DNA of 64,000 bases from JAGVPT01 sp963827085 (GCA_963827085.1 CAWGZY010000002.1:124001-188000), one strand, 5' to 3'; counted from the first letter of the stretch, positions 53,537 through 62,974 are shown. Numbers and translations: made by a program. Notes: generated from the sequence alone by a model not told the origin.

Positions 53537-54532
53537 TTAGGACTGGTAGGAAAGAACCCTTGAGAGCAATGCGTCCGGCATAATGGGGACGATGCCAACT
53601 TCGCCGCACACCACGCCGCCGGCAAAATTGGCAAGACTCGCCGATTCGTGAATTGATGCGCCCGACGCCAATGCCATGGTGAGCGTGGCAATAACCGTGT
53701 CGCCGGCGCCGGAGACATCGGCAACATGTCGTGCCCTGGTCGGCAAATGCAGCAGCGAACCCCGGTTGTCCAGCAAACTCATCCCTTGTTCGCCGAGCGT
53801 AATGAGGACATTTTCCGCGTTCAGCTTTTTCTTCAATAATCCTATTGCATCGCGCACGCTCTCTTCGGAAGTCAGCTTCACTCCTAACGCCTCTTCAACT
53901 TCCTTTCTGTTCGGCTTGAATACCGTAGCCTTCTCATACTCGAAAAAATTTTGGAACTTGGGGTCGACGGTTACAATCTTTTCGTGCTCACGGGCCATCT
54001 GGATAATCTGATGAATCAACGATGCGCCGATAACCCCTTTGTTGTAGTCTTCCAGGATTATACCGTCAAGCGTATCGATCGCACTGCGGAGTACAGAGAG
54101 TATCTGATCTTGCACCGCGGTCGAAATATCACGTTTTTGCTCGTTATCTATCCGAACGACATGCTGGCTATGGGCGATAACGCGTGTTTTTGTAGTCGTA
54201 GGCCGCGATGCATCCTTAACGATCCCGCTTATTGGACATTCTTGCTCGGCAAGAAGTTTTGTCAGCAGGGCACCGTTCGAGTCGTCCCCGACCACGCCAA
54301 CCAGCAACGGCCATCCTCCAAGGGATTTGACATTGTTTGCCACATTTGCCGCACCGCCAAGCCGCTCGGTTTCCTTCTCCACTTCGACAATAGGGACAGG
54401 GGCTTCGGGAGAAATACGGCCAACACTTCCCCAAAGATATTTATCCAACATAACATCGCCAACGACTGCGATGCGTTTATTTTTGAACTTTGTAAGGAGT
54501 TCCTTGAGTCTGTTCTCGGAAAACGTATTCAC
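53537..54532 (-). CDS. rfaE1: D-beta-heptose 7-phosphate kinase
   Basis: Encodes 331 residues from a GTG at 54532. It is a PfkB-family sugar kinase, the kinase half of HldE. Seen: VVGDVMLDKYLWGSVGRISPE (core GDVMLDKYLWGSVGRISPE), the GGAANVANNVKSLGG sugar-binding loop, and near the C-terminus the anion-hole motif VSGAGDTVIATL with catalytic Asp. First gene of the envelope operon. Confidence 0.96.
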   Translation of the reverse strand: MNTFSENRLKELLTKFKNKRIAVVGDVMLDKYLWGSVGRISPEAPVPIVEVEKETERLGGAANVANNVKSLGGWPLLVGVVGDDSNGALLTKLLAEQECPISGIVKDASRPTTTKTRVIAHSQHVVRIDNEQKRDISTAVQDQILSVLRSAIDTLDGIILEDYNKGVIGASLIHQIIQMAREHEKIVTVDPKFQNFFEYEKATVFKPNRKEVEEALGVKLTSEESVRDAIGLLKKKLNAENVLITLGEQGMSLLDNRGSLLHLPTRARHVADVSGAGDTVIATLTMALASGASIHESASLANFAGGVVCGEVGIVPIMPDALLSRVLSYQS

Positions 54533-54604
54533 TCAGCTTTTTATGCAAGTATTTGAAACATTGAGAGACAAGAAAATATAGCTATTTGAAGGGCGACAAT
54601 CAAT

Positions 54605-54643
54605 AAAAAAGGCTGCTGTGGTTATCCACAGCAGCCTTTTTAG
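54605..54643 (-). terminator. Terminator after the multihaem cytochrome gene
   Basis: Stem GGCTGCTGTGG/CCACAGCAGCC with a TTAT loop and A6/T5 flanks, so it can act on either strand; it lies 25 bases past the cytochrome stop. Confidence 0.9.
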
Positions 54644-54665
54644 GCTTAATTTGCGTGAAACTGAT

Positions 54666-56792
54666 CTACTTCATCAGCAACATTTTCTTTGTAACGACGT
54701 AATTCGCGGCTCCGTTAGACTGAGCAACAAGTCTGTAGAAGTAGATGCCGCTGGCAACCGATGAACCATAGTTGTTTGTTCCGTTCCAGGTTACTTTGTA
54801 GTTCCCCGAAACAATGTTACCGTTAGTAAGAGTCTTTACTAACTCGCCAAGAATATTGTAGACATTCAACTGAATCGTTGCCGAACGCGGAATTGAGAAT
54901 TCAATATTCGTCGACGGGTTGAACGGGTTCGGATAGTTTTGGCTTAAGGTATATGTCGACGGTGTTTTCTGACTCACAACATTGACACCAGTCGGATAGA
55001 AGCCGAGTGCCTTCTGAAGAAGGGCCACAGTGTATTTGGCATTATGCATACCACCACTTCCATCACTCGTCACAAAAGCGTACGTATACAGGTTTTGGAC
55101 AAGATCAGGCCTATTATAGACCGAGACGCTGTCTGCGTGGTTCGAATCCGTTATCGGCTGGCCAGTAGTAGGGTCAATCGGCAGTTTGGCTTTCAGTTGA
55201 GCCAATAACCCGGCGACTTCTGTCTGAACCCCTTCGATTACTCCATTGCGGTCATAATCGTAGCTCGCTTTGATGTCGTCGAATTTTTGAATCTGAGGAC
55301 CATGGCAAGTCTGGCAGGCATCGACGCGGTCGTGTAAAACGCCTGTACCGGACGTGTCTTGCATGGCCAATTGATGGTCGTTACCCGGCATATGGCAAGT
55401 GACGCAAGCGTCAGGAACACCTGTATGAGTTGTTAATCCGGTAAGGCTGCTGTCTCCGTACTGGTACGCGTTCTGACCCAAAAGCATATCGGTCTGCGGG
55501 TTGCCATGCGGGCCGTAATGGCTTGAAAAACCGTAGTAAGGAGGAGTTGCCGTAACTTTTGTAGCAACATTATTTCGCGACCGATGACAATTCATGCAAA
55601 GCTGACCTAGTCCGCCTACGCTTGCCGGAACATGGTATCCGTTTCTCAGTGTATCAACGGTAATGGTCCTCAACTGATTTGGATTTGCTGTACCCATCGG
55701 ATCATGACAGACCGCACAAGTAATTGGGTAGCTAGCATCGGTGGCCGCGTTCCAATTTGGATCCGTAGCAGGTTTGCCGTCGACAACCCATTTCTCAAAT
55801 GCGGCGCCGCTATGGCAGGGGAAACAACTCGTCGACGTCGCCTCTGCACCTGCAAGGGGCATCGTTGCATGATCTGACAAAGCCCAAAGGGTTCCGGAGA
55901 CATGGTGGGGAGGATCATCATGGCATGACTGGCAAACGCCCGCATCGAGCGAAAGACCGATTTTCGTTGGATCCCCTCTGTGATCATTCCCGGGACCATG
56001 GCAGCTTTCGCAGCCTATGCTTGCCAATGGAACAAGCGCCGAATAATTCGTCGCCATATTTTTATAGATTGCCGAGTCGCCGTTGGGGATGACAGAGAAA
56101 AATCCGGCTTTCGGAAATCCCTTGAATGCCGTGGTATCCCATCCGAGCGAATGCGAGATATATCCAAAATTTCCGTTGTTCGCCGAAATATCATACCCCG
56201 TCGTGTGACATTGCCAACAGACCGTAGAATATTCTCCCTGACCGTATGCATTGACTTCCAGTTCTCCCATAATCCCCTGCGTGTAAATCTTGGCATGGCC
56301 TGTGGATTGCCATCCCGTCACAACCGTAGGAGTCGTGCTAGCATGACAAAATGTGCATGCGGGAAATCCGCCTGTTGACCCTACATACGTGCTAACCCAG
56401 AACGTGTCTTGGTCCGTAGCGCCACCATTTATTGAGACGCTTACTATATATTGTCCAACAGAATCTGCTGTGAAGCTTTGAGATTGTTTGTTCGCCGCGC
56501 TGTCAAAAACTGCATTAGAAGCGGTCGGCCTTGCAACAAACGACCATGTGAACGAAGATACCACTGTTGCTCCTGAGCCGGTCGTGTCTGCCAGCAAATA
56601 ACCTTTTGATCCTTTGCCGATCACCTTCAGACCCGTTGTTGCCATAAGGCTGCTCTTGCCTATTGCCGCCAATTTTCCAGGCGTCATCGCTACTACTCTT
56701 AGCTTCACTTTTTGCGCGAATGTTTCCGTGGAGACAAACGCGAGGAAACATCCAAGAAGCAGTGCTGTAGAAATGTTAACAAATTTTCTCAT
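54666..56792 (-). CDS. Nine-haem c-type cytochrome with T9SS sorting domain
   Basis: Encodes 708 residues from the ATG at 56792, which has GGAGAACACA directly ahead (the ATG at 56804 lacks a site). A signal peptide ends TFAQ. Residues about 60-135 look like an Ig/PKD-type domain (FTADSVGQYIVSVSING). Nine CxxCH motifs follow: CTFCH, CWQCH, CESCH, CQSCH, CFPCH, CAVCH, CMNCH, CVTCH and CQTCH, together with GPGNDHRGDP, MPGNDHQ and extra His residues that could ligate haem. The last 85 residues are a T9SS sorting domain with QNYPNPFNPST, YNILGELV, VASGIYFYRL and KKMLLMK. A surface-exposed electron-transfer cytochrome is inferred. It is expressed alone, between two terminators. Confidence 0.93.
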   Translation of the reverse strand: MRKFVNISTALLLGCFLAFVSTETFAQKVKLRVVAMTPGKLAAIGKSSLMATTGLKVIGKGSKGYLLADTTGSGATVVSSFTWSFVARPTASNAVFDSAANKQSQSFTADSVGQYIVSVSINGGATDQDTFWVSTYVGSTGGFPACTFCHASTTPTVVTGWQSTGHAKIYTQGIMGELEVNAYGQGEYSTVCWQCHTTGYDISANNGNFGYISHSLGWDTTAFKGFPKAGFFSVIPNGDSAIYKNMATNYSALVPLASIGCESCHGPGNDHRGDPTKIGLSLDAGVCQSCHDDPPHHVSGTLWALSDHATMPLAGAEATSTSCFPCHSGAAFEKWVVDGKPATDPNWNAATDASYPITCAVCHDPMGTANPNQLRTITVDTLRNGYHVPASVGGLGQLCMNCHRSRNNVATKVTATPPYYGFSSHYGPHGNPQTDMLLGQNAYQYGDSSLTGLTTHTGVPDACVTCHMPGNDHQLAMQDTSGTGVLHDRVDACQTCHGPQIQKFDDIKASYDYDRNGVIEGVQTEVAGLLAQLKAKLPIDPTTGQPITDSNHADSVSVYNRPDLVQNLYTYAFVTSDGSGGMHNAKYTVALLQKALGFYPTGVNVVSQKTPSTYTLSQNYPNPFNPSTNIEFSIPRSATIQLNVYNILGELVKTLTNGNIVSGNYKVTWNGTNNYGSSVASGIYFYRLVAQSNGAANYVVTKKMLLMK

Positions 56793-56804
56793 TGTGTTCT
56801 CCAT

Positions 56805-57248
56805 GTTTCAATGTTGTAGAAAGACCATCACACTTAGAAGCCGCAAACCCAGCTTTGCTGTTATTCAAGGAGGATATTGTAATCTTTCATACCCGCAATA
56901 TTTGTGCCATTACCAGTGGGAGGATTAGTGCCGGGTGGACAATCAAAACTGTGCAATTAACATAAAAATCAACGTTTAAATACTCAACACTCTACCTTTT
57001 CTTAGAAATAGAGTAGCGAGTTTCCAAAAATGTGGAAAAAGCTGCACCAGGTTAGCCGGGATTTCCAAAATCCTTCTTAATAACATTCCAATCACCAGCA
57101 ACAAGCGTGCTCGAGAATAGCGATGAATGTGTGGTGGGAAAAGAAAAAAGGCGCGAAAATTGTAATTTCACGCCTTTTTATGTCTTCAAAAGAATCTATT
57201 TTTGTTGAACCATCCAGTCAAGATCCTTCAACTGGTGGGGATGAAGAA
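56805..57248. other. Gap with terminator and cytochrome promoter region
   Basis: Holds the terminator of the FadL-like gene (57144-57180) and should hold the cytochrome promoter. A 30-codon - strand frame (56868-56959; contains PPGTNPPTGNG) looks protein-like but has no ribosome site. Nothing else is seen. Confidence 0.4.
57144..57180 (-). terminator. Terminator after the FadL-like porin gene
   Basis: Inverted repeat GGCGCGAAA/TTTCACGCC (one mismatch) with A5 and T5 flanks. Confidence 0.75.
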
Positions 57249-58709
57249 CTAAAATCTATAAGAGATGGTGAAGTCAATGTTCGTAGTAGAAATGCTCTCA
57301 TCCGTGCGCGACGGGTTACTAAGCACAGGATCGACATAGTTATTGCCGTATGTCTTGAATGTCCCGAACATCGCCGCCACATCGACCATAATATTATCAT
57401 GCAACAACACACCTGCGCCCGCTGTAATAGTTGTTTGGCCGAAAGATGACGGGTCGCCCACATACGCGGAGGGTTTGAATGAATAGCCTGCCCTTATTGA
57501 AACAGCAGTTCGCGGAATCTCAAATTCGCCGCCGACAGCGTAATTGAATGTTGAACGAAATTCCTGCGCCAAAGATATATTCTCGCTTTCCAAGGTAGGA
57601 TTGTCGGTCCATTGAATTTGCGTCCAATCGGTGTACTCAACCTGTCCGGACAACAAAAGCCCTTCGAACGGGGAGTACGATGCACCTGCACCAAACACCC
57701 ACGGAGTTGTTAAGCCGTAGTCATTGTTTGCATTGTACGCATAATAATAGCCCGTCGTATCATCAAACGCACTTTGCCCGGCATTCGTATATGTCTCGTG
57801 AACGGTCATCGACGTCGGAGTTTTAATCGTGAGACCAAATCGAGCAATATCTTCGTACCTATACATAAACCCAAACATGACATTCACTCCGCTCAACTCG
57901 CTGGTGAGCGAATTATCATAAGAGAACGCATTGAATTGCCTGTACAAAGAATCGGCAAGAACGTTTCCGCTCGCATCATAAAATCTTGTAGGGTCGTTGT
58001 AAACATTATTGACATCCGTTTCGGCGTAATTCCGCACATAATTGTATGTACCGTTGAGGACGTTAATCGTCACGCCAAACGAAAAGTCTTTTTCGATATC
58101 GACCGCTGCTGAGAACGCCCACGTCCCAATACTTCCACTTTCCCGGACAGTCCCTTGCTGCTGTACATTCTTTTGAATCGGAGTGTAGCCGTTCGTATTC
58201 TCCAAATACGTTTGGAACGGGATATCAAAATTAGGATCGGGATCGTAGAGCGACGGTATGATTGAACTCTTCGGATTGAAGCCATTGAATGAGAGTGCGG
58301 TTGTATAATCGTTCACCCTGTTGTAGCCGGCGGCAAAAACTAAACTTCCGCGCGACGTCGGGACCGGAAACACAAACCCCAGGTTATCCAGGTCAGTGCT
58401 GCTGTTTGTCGCAGTGCTCGAGTTGCCGAAAAACGTTGCGTTGTTTGAATAATTCGTGTTGATAATGCCGCCGGTAAATTCAAGTCTCCGCATCTGCGCC
58501 AAGCCGGCCGGATTCCAGAACGTAGCGCTGTAGTCATCCGCCACGCCGATATACGCGCCGCCCATGGCCTGTGCCCGAGAACCAACTCCGAACCCTGCAG
58601 AAGAAAAGCGCAACGCGTCATCCGCAGACTGTGCACGGACAGCGGATACACCGAGCGTTGACAATCCAAGAATAAAAATGAGTGAATGTAAATAGCGATT
58701 TGTTTTCAT
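57249..58709 (-). CDS. FadL/OmpP1-like outer-membrane porin (PorV-like N-terminus)
   Basis: Encodes 486 residues from the ATG at 58709, preceded by GGAGGAGATCT. A signal peptide (1-26) is followed by RAQAMGGAYIGVADDYSATFW and NPAGLAQMRRLEF, the hatch-region signature shared by the OmpP1/FadL/TodX and PorV-type families. The rest alternates in beta strands with Asn/Tyr/Thr-rich loops and ends in Phe (FTISYRF). FadL relatives import hydrophobic compounds; PorV relatives serve the T9SS attachment complex. Length favours FadL-like. It is transcribed before the cytochrome gene, but a terminator separates the two. Confidence 0.85.
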   Translation of the reverse strand: MKTNRYLHSLIFILGLSTLGVSAVRAQSADDALRFSSAGFGVGSRAQAMGGAYIGVADDYSATFWNPAGLAQMRRLEFTGGIINTNYSNNATFFGNSSTATNSSTDLDNLGFVFPVPTSRGSLVFAAGYNRVNDYTTALSFNGFNPKSSIIPSLYDPDPNFDIPFQTYLENTNGYTPIQKNVQQQGTVRESGSIGTWAFSAAVDIEKDFSFGVTINVLNGTYNYVRNYAETDVNNVYNDPTRFYDASGNVLADSLYRQFNAFSYDNSLTSELSGVNVMFGFMYRYEDIARFGLTIKTPTSMTVHETYTNAGQSAFDDTTGYYYAYNANNDYGLTTPWVFGAGASYSPFEGLLLSGQVEYTDWTQIQWTDNPTLESENISLAQEFRSTFNYAVGGEFEIPRTAVSIRAGYSFKPSAYVGDPSSFGQTTITAGAGVLLHDNIMVDVAAMFGTFKTYGNNYVDPVLSNPSRTDESISTTNIDFTISYRF

Positions 58710-59044
58710 AGATCTCCTCCGCTTCCTAATCCCTTCCGTCTCCGCGATTTGAACCGGTCTTTCGCATGGCTGGTACCAGTGCAATTGAGTTATTGCCCGT
58801 TGTCCTGCTGCGATCGATTATCGTTCCGCTTGCTGGGGCAGCCGGAGGGGGCGGTGCAGTTATTGTTGTTGTAATAGTTGTTGATGCATGGATATCAAAA
58901 CTCGATTTCAATTAATATCGAATGTACAATGGGCTGTGAAGATCTTGAGACCGAATTTTCGCCTTCCGATGACGTCAACATCGACGCATCCCATCCGCCA
59001 AAGGAAAAAAGGATAATAACCTTTTCCGCAGGTGGATTTCATCG
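58710..59044. other. Gap upstream of the FadL-like gene
   Basis: No gene is accepted here. A 61-codon - strand frame (58726-58911) is low-complexity (Thr/Ile/Pro runs), lacks a ribosome site and begins with TTG. Confidence 0.4.
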
Positions 59045-59977
59045 TCAACGGCCTTTTCCCCCTCCACTACTCCGACTTCCGCCGCCACTGCTGCCGCTTC
59101 TCCCGCTTGAACCCTGCGGAGAAGAATAATGCGAATAGCCTTGATGTGCCGTTTGTCTGGATTGAAAACCGCCGCTTCCGACCCGTGCCGGTTGCATGCG
59201 CCCTCTATGTTGATTTACCTGACGAGCGTTTGCTAAGTTCCTTGACGGATTGGATGTATTTCTCCTCTGGTAAACAATTGATGAACTCCCTCTCGCAGAT
59301 TGTGAGCGCACCGTGGCACTGCTCCGCTCCGAAGAATTTTCTGTAGCCATTCTTCCCCGTTCCCACCAGGCAACTTCCTGGCGCGAGCGCGATTGCGACG
59401 TGGTGGCTGCGGCGACCTGCGGCGCATTCTGAGTTCGTGTTCGCGTTGACGCAGCGCCGCTCGCAAGCGGGATTCCCCTTGGAGAACCGGCCGGACTTCG
59501 ACCTCCTAACAATCCATAGCCACCTCGCGTCGTGCCGATAGTTCGTGTCCTGCCGGCATAGTAATTTCCTCCGCGATAGCCGCGATATCCATATCCACCG
59601 CCGTAATATGACCCATAACCATAACCGTACCCAAAGCCCCAATACGGGTAGTATCCATACCAGTACGAACCCGGATACCAACAGTCGTCATACCATGGAT
59701 CGTAGCAAATGTTCGATCCCCAGATGTAGGCGGGGGGAGCGTAATAATCAAACGATGCCCGGTAATTCGACTCACGGTAATCGTCGTCGGAAAAATAGTT
59801 AGCACCGGTCGTGTCGTTCGAAGCATTTGTTGAATCGGTGTAAGCGTAGTAGTCGCCGTCGCCACCTCCCGGACCTCCATCCCGCACCGTTTCCATATGA
59901 GTGTAACATCCGGCAAAGAAAAATCCCGCAGTCGGGAACAACATTACAATACTCCACAGGCTTCTAATTATTTTCAT
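59045..59977 (-). CDS. Gly/Tyr-rich lipoprotein of unknown function
   Basis: Encodes 310 residues. A lipoprotein signal ends with FFAGC (Cys24). The mature part has an acidic Gly/Asp start, a Tyr/Trp/Gly-rich core (about 90-145, YWGFGYGYGYGSYYGGGYGY), and an Arg/Ser/Gln-rich second half ending in a Ser/Gly run (SGSSGGGSRSSGGGKGR). The composition predicts disorder or an aggregating, adhesive surface coat. Tyr/Gly-rich lipoproteins of this style are common in Bacteroidota near envelope genes, but I cannot name a family. Confidence 0.75.
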   Translation of the reverse strand: MKIIRSLWSIVMLFPTAGFFFAGCYTHMETVRDGGPGGGDGDYYAYTDSTNASNDTTGANYFSDDDYRESNYRASFDYYAPPAYIWGSNICYDPWYDDCWYPGSYWYGYYPYWGFGYGYGYGSYYGGGYGYRGYRGGNYYAGRTRTIGTTRGGYGLLGGRSPAGSPRGIPLASGAASTRTRTQNAPQVAAATTSQSRSRQEVAWWERGRMATENSSERSSATVRSQSARGSSSIVYQRRNTSNPSRNLANARQVNQHRGRMQPARVGSGGFQSRQTAHQGYSHYSSPQGSSGRSGSSGGGSRSSGGGKGR

Positions 59978-60055
59978 ATTTTATTCCTTCCTTCTTCTGG
60001 GGTCATCATCAATAATAACACCCTCAAGGCATGCATCATTCCCAACATTCCATGA

Positions 60056-60817
60056 TTACAATGCCCGCACATATTCTACTTTGATCGTTCTATTTCCGAC
60101 CGTTACGTTGTTTTGATTCCTTACAAGATTCTTCAGGTCGCATCCGAGTGTGAATCCGTTTCCCCATGACCAGCGCAAGCCGGCGTTCAAATATCCCCTC
60201 CCTTTGCCAACAATGCCGGTGTTATCATTCAACCCGAAATCATATTCGGAGAGCAATGAAATGTCGGGACCCAGCGATTTTTCGGCACCGACAAAAAAAT
60301 CCAAATTTTTGTTGCCATCGTTGTTCTCAAGGCTGTAATTCGTTCCGCCGTGAAAACTCAAATTTCCCATGAAAGAATAATTTTTGCTCGCAGCAGCATA
60401 AAATCCGCGCGACTTAATCGTGAACCGCTGCATGCTGTCAATGTACGGTTCCTTTCCCTGCGAGTCAAATCCAAGAGCGATGGCAGGCATCTCCATTGTT
60501 TCATCGAACAAGCGGAACTTGACATTGACGCCGGGGAGTTTCTGCATCGTAATATCACCGTCTCCGATAATTCCCGTGCCGCCGTATGAAATGCCAAAAT
60601 TCAAACGATCAAGCGCACCGGCTGTAAGCCCGACTGTCATTCCACCCTCCTGAAAAAAATCGACATCCATCGCAAACGCTCCACGCTTTAAAAGTCCCGC
60701 CGTCGGCGCATCTATTATATACCGCGGTTCGATATTCGCCGCATCGCCGGCCGAATTTTGTGCTATCAATGAACAATAAACAAAAAACAATGAACAGGTG
60801 AATAACAGTCTCTTCAC
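60056..60817 (-). CDS. Predicted outer-membrane beta-barrel protein
   Basis: Encodes 253 residues from a GTG at 60817 with GGAAGGA just upstream; the frame is open for 25 more codons without a signal. A signal peptide (1-19, LIAQ) is followed by alternating strands throughout: FAMDVDFFQ, VGLTAGALDRLNFGISYGG, VNVKFRLF, ISLLSEYDFGL, and AGLRWSWGNGFTLGCDL near the end. Twelve or so strands are plausible. The opening resembles YjbH-like or PorV-neighbour barrel proteins, but identity is not secure. It sits 87 bases from cysS on the same strand. Confidence 0.72.
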   Translation of the reverse strand: MKRLLFTCSLFFVYCSLIAQNSAGDAANIEPRYIIDAPTAGLLKRGAFAMDVDFFQEGGMTVGLTAGALDRLNFGISYGGTGIIGDGDITMQKLPGVNVKFRLFDETMEMPAIALGFDSQGKEPYIDSMQRFTIKSRGFYAAASKNYSFMGNLSFHGGTNYSLENNDGNKNLDFFVGAEKSLGPDISLLSEYDFGLNDNTGIVGKGRGYLNAGLRWSWGNGFTLGCDLKNLVRNQNNVTVGNRTIKVEYVRAL

Positions 60818-60904
60818 TGATGTTCCTTCCAATTGGTTAGACGAACCATTTTCGCAGAAGTTTACCCTTAACGCAGCTAAATTTAAGTGCAATATATACA
60901 GATT

Positions 60905-62353
60905 TCAGGCTTTTTTCCATGATGTACCGTCTTTAGAATCTTCAAGAATGATACCGAGGCCTTTGAGGGTATCTCGAATCTTATCCGATAAAGCCCACAT
61001 CTTCTGCTTCCTAATCTCCTTCCGCACTTCGATGATTAAATCCATCAATCCCGCTTCGGCAGATCCGTTGCCCGAAACAACGGTGGATGATCCGCTTATA
61101 GGAAGTCCGAGAATCCCCGAACCAAATTCATCGAATAAATTATCAATCTCGCGAAGTGTAGCCTCTGTCGGCAGCATCCCCGGCATCAACCACTCATTGA
61201 CTCTCGATACAAGATCGAACATAACAGCAACTGCTCTCGGCGTATTGAAGTCGTCATTCATCGCGTCGATAAATTCATTTCGGAATGGTTTCAAATCTCT
61301 TTCAAACGGCCCGAACGACGATGATCGTTTCGCAAAATCAATCGCTTCGCGTAATCTCCGTACTGTGTGCTGTAATTTTGTAAGGCCAGTTTTGGACGCT
61401 TCCAGCGCTTGTTCACTAAAATCCAGCGTACTTCGGTAATGACTTTGGAGGATGAAAAAGCGGATGACAGCAGGATCAAATTTTTTGAATATGTCTTTGA
61501 GCGTGACAAAATTGCCGAGGGACTTGGACATTTTCTGACCGTTGACTGTCACCAGGTTGTTGTGAATCCAGTATTTTACAAACGGTTTGCCGGTCGCGCT
61601 TTCGCTCTGCGCAATCTCGCACTCATGATGAGGAAACTGGTTATCCAATCCTCCGCCGTGAATATCGAACGTCTCGCCAAGGTACTTCATCGACATTGCC
61701 GAACATTCGATGTGCCAGCCGGGAAATCCTTCGCCCCACGGACTCTGCCATCGCATGATGTGCTCCGGTTCCGCTTTTTTCCAGAGCGCAAAATCCTCGG
61801 GATTTCGTTTTTCGCTTTTCAACTCAACACGAGTCCCCTCCTTCATGTCATCGATGGTTCTGCCGGAAAGCTTGCCGTAATTCTTGAATTTCCGCACGTC
61901 GAAATAGACTGAGCCGTTCACTTCATACGCATGGCCGTTCGCAAGCAGCTTCTTCACGATCTCAATCTGTTCGATGATGTGCCCCGAAGCCCTCGGCGAA
62001 ATATCGGGGCGAAGAACATTGAGAGCGTCCATGTCATCAAAATAACTGCGCGTGATCGTTTCCGCGATCTGCATCGGATGGACTTTATTGATGCGTGATT
62101 GCTTCAGCATCCTATCCTCGCCGTCGTCGAGTAAATGTCCTACGTCGGTAATATTCTGGACATACAACACTCTATTCCCGAGGTGCCGAAGATAGCGGAC
62201 GATCACATCGAACGAAACATAACTCTTTCCGTGGCCGATGTGTGAATCGCTGTACACGGTCGGCCCGCAGACGTACATTCCGACGAAGCCTTCATGAAGG
62301 GGTTTGAATTCTTCTTTTTGACGGGTGAGTGTATTGTAGATGTTGAGAGACAT
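60905..62353 (-). CDS. cysS: Cysteinyl-tRNA synthetase
   Basis: Encodes 482 residues, a class I synthetase charging tRNA-Cys. Seen: zinc-ligand Cys29 in MYVCGPTVYSDSHIGHGKSY, HIGH at 38-41, GWHIECSAMS, HGGGLDNQFPHHECEIAQSE (further zinc ligands) and KMSKS before the anticodon-binding helical domain. Length and order are typical. Confidence 0.98.
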   Translation of the reverse strand: MSLNIYNTLTRQKEEFKPLHEGFVGMYVCGPTVYSDSHIGHGKSYVSFDVIVRYLRHLGNRVLYVQNITDVGHLLDDGEDRMLKQSRINKVHPMQIAETITRSYFDDMDALNVLRPDISPRASGHIIEQIEIVKKLLANGHAYEVNGSVYFDVRKFKNYGKLSGRTIDDMKEGTRVELKSEKRNPEDFALWKKAEPEHIMRWQSPWGEGFPGWHIECSAMSMKYLGETFDIHGGGLDNQFPHHECEIAQSESATGKPFVKYWIHNNLVTVNGQKMSKSLGNFVTLKDIFKKFDPAVIRFFILQSHYRSTLDFSEQALEASKTGLTKLQHTVRRLREAIDFAKRSSSFGPFERDLKPFRNEFIDAMNDDFNTPRAVAVMFDLVSRVNEWLMPGMLPTEATLREIDNLFDEFGSGILGLPISGSSTVVSGNGSAEAGLMDLIIEVRKEIRKQKMWALSDKIRDTLKGLGIILEDSKDGTSWKKA

Positions 62354-62361
62354 GGCTTTTA

Positions 62362-62394
62362 TTAACCGCTATGGACGCAAAGGAACGCGAAGAA
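62362..62394 (+). repeat. Left inverted copy of the ACCGCAAAGGACGC-type repeat
   Basis: TTAACCGCTATGGACGCAAAGG followed by AACGCGAAGAA (written in two parts). It is the inverted partner of 62817-62857 and lies on the 3' side of the GxxExxY gene. Confidence 0.6.
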
Positions 62395-62412
62395 GTGGTC
62401 TTTCCATTTTTA

Positions 62413-62790
62413 CTAAAGATGGAGGACGACTCTTTTAATGCCGTTTCTTAAATGCGTTACGTTGAAATTAATTAACAAACCGAGTTTACAGCCTGATAGT
62501 TTTAGGTACGTCAACAGTTGAGCGAGATGAACATCGTTTAGCGCTTCAACAGCTTTTAGCTCCAGGATGAGTTTCCCTTCCAGCAAAAGGTCAATTCTGT
62601 ATCCACAATCTAGTTTCATGTTACTGTAAACAAGCGGCATCGGCTTTTGACGTTCAACAGCAACGCAGTTTTGTGAGAGTTCATAAAACAAGCACTCTTC
62701 ATAAGCAGACTCTAATAATCCCGCTCCGAGTGCGGTATGAACTTTCATCGCACAATTTAGAGCTATTTTGGAAAGCTGATCCTCCGTCAT
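62413..62790 (-). CDS. GxxExxY-family PD-(D/E)XK nuclease-like protein
   Basis: Encodes 125 residues. The name-giving motif is GLLESAY (24-30). Asp67 (GYRIDLLL) and the pair Glu77-x-Lys79 (LILELKAVE) fit the D...ExK active site of PD-(D/E)XK nucleases, and QLLTYLKLSG adds the usual helix after it. The family (PDDEXK_3) is widespread, but its substrate is unknown. The gene is bracketed by inverted copies of a repeat often seen near such genes. Confidence 0.92.
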   Translation of the reverse strand: MTEDQLSKIALNCAMKVHTALGAGLLESAYEECLFYELSQNCVAVERQKPMPLVYSNMKLDCGYRIDLLLEGKLILELKAVEALNDVHLAQLLTYLKLSGCKLGLLINFNVTHLRNGIKRVVLHL

Positions 62791-62816
62791 CGAATTTCCC
62801 CCTGAATGATTTCTTA

Positions 62817-62974
62817 CTTTTCCCCTTCGCGCCCCTCGCGTCCTTTGCGGTTTATTTCAGGCTCATCAATTCCTCCTAACAACCAACATCTAAGATATTA
62901 TTTTTTCCCCTTCGTGTCCCTTGCGTCCTTTGTGGTTTTTATTTCAGAACCATCGATTCCCCCTAACAGCCAAC
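62817..62974 (-). repeat. Two tandem copies of the ACCGCAAAGGACGC-type repeat
   Basis: Units at about 62820-62886 and 62905-62974 are 85 bases apart and alike, each reading on the - strand (A)AACC-(G/A)-CAAAGGACGC followed by an A/G-rich CGAAGGGGAA. The first is the inverted partner of 62362-62394. Confidence 0.65.

Noticed and set aside
56868..56959. 30-codon frame upstream of the cytochrome as a leader peptide
   Set aside because: Protein-like composition, but it starts at TTG without a ribosome site and has no regulatory hairpin pair.
58726..58911. 61-codon low-complexity - strand frame
   Set aside because: Thr/Ile/Pro runs, TTG start, no ribosome site and no signal peptide.
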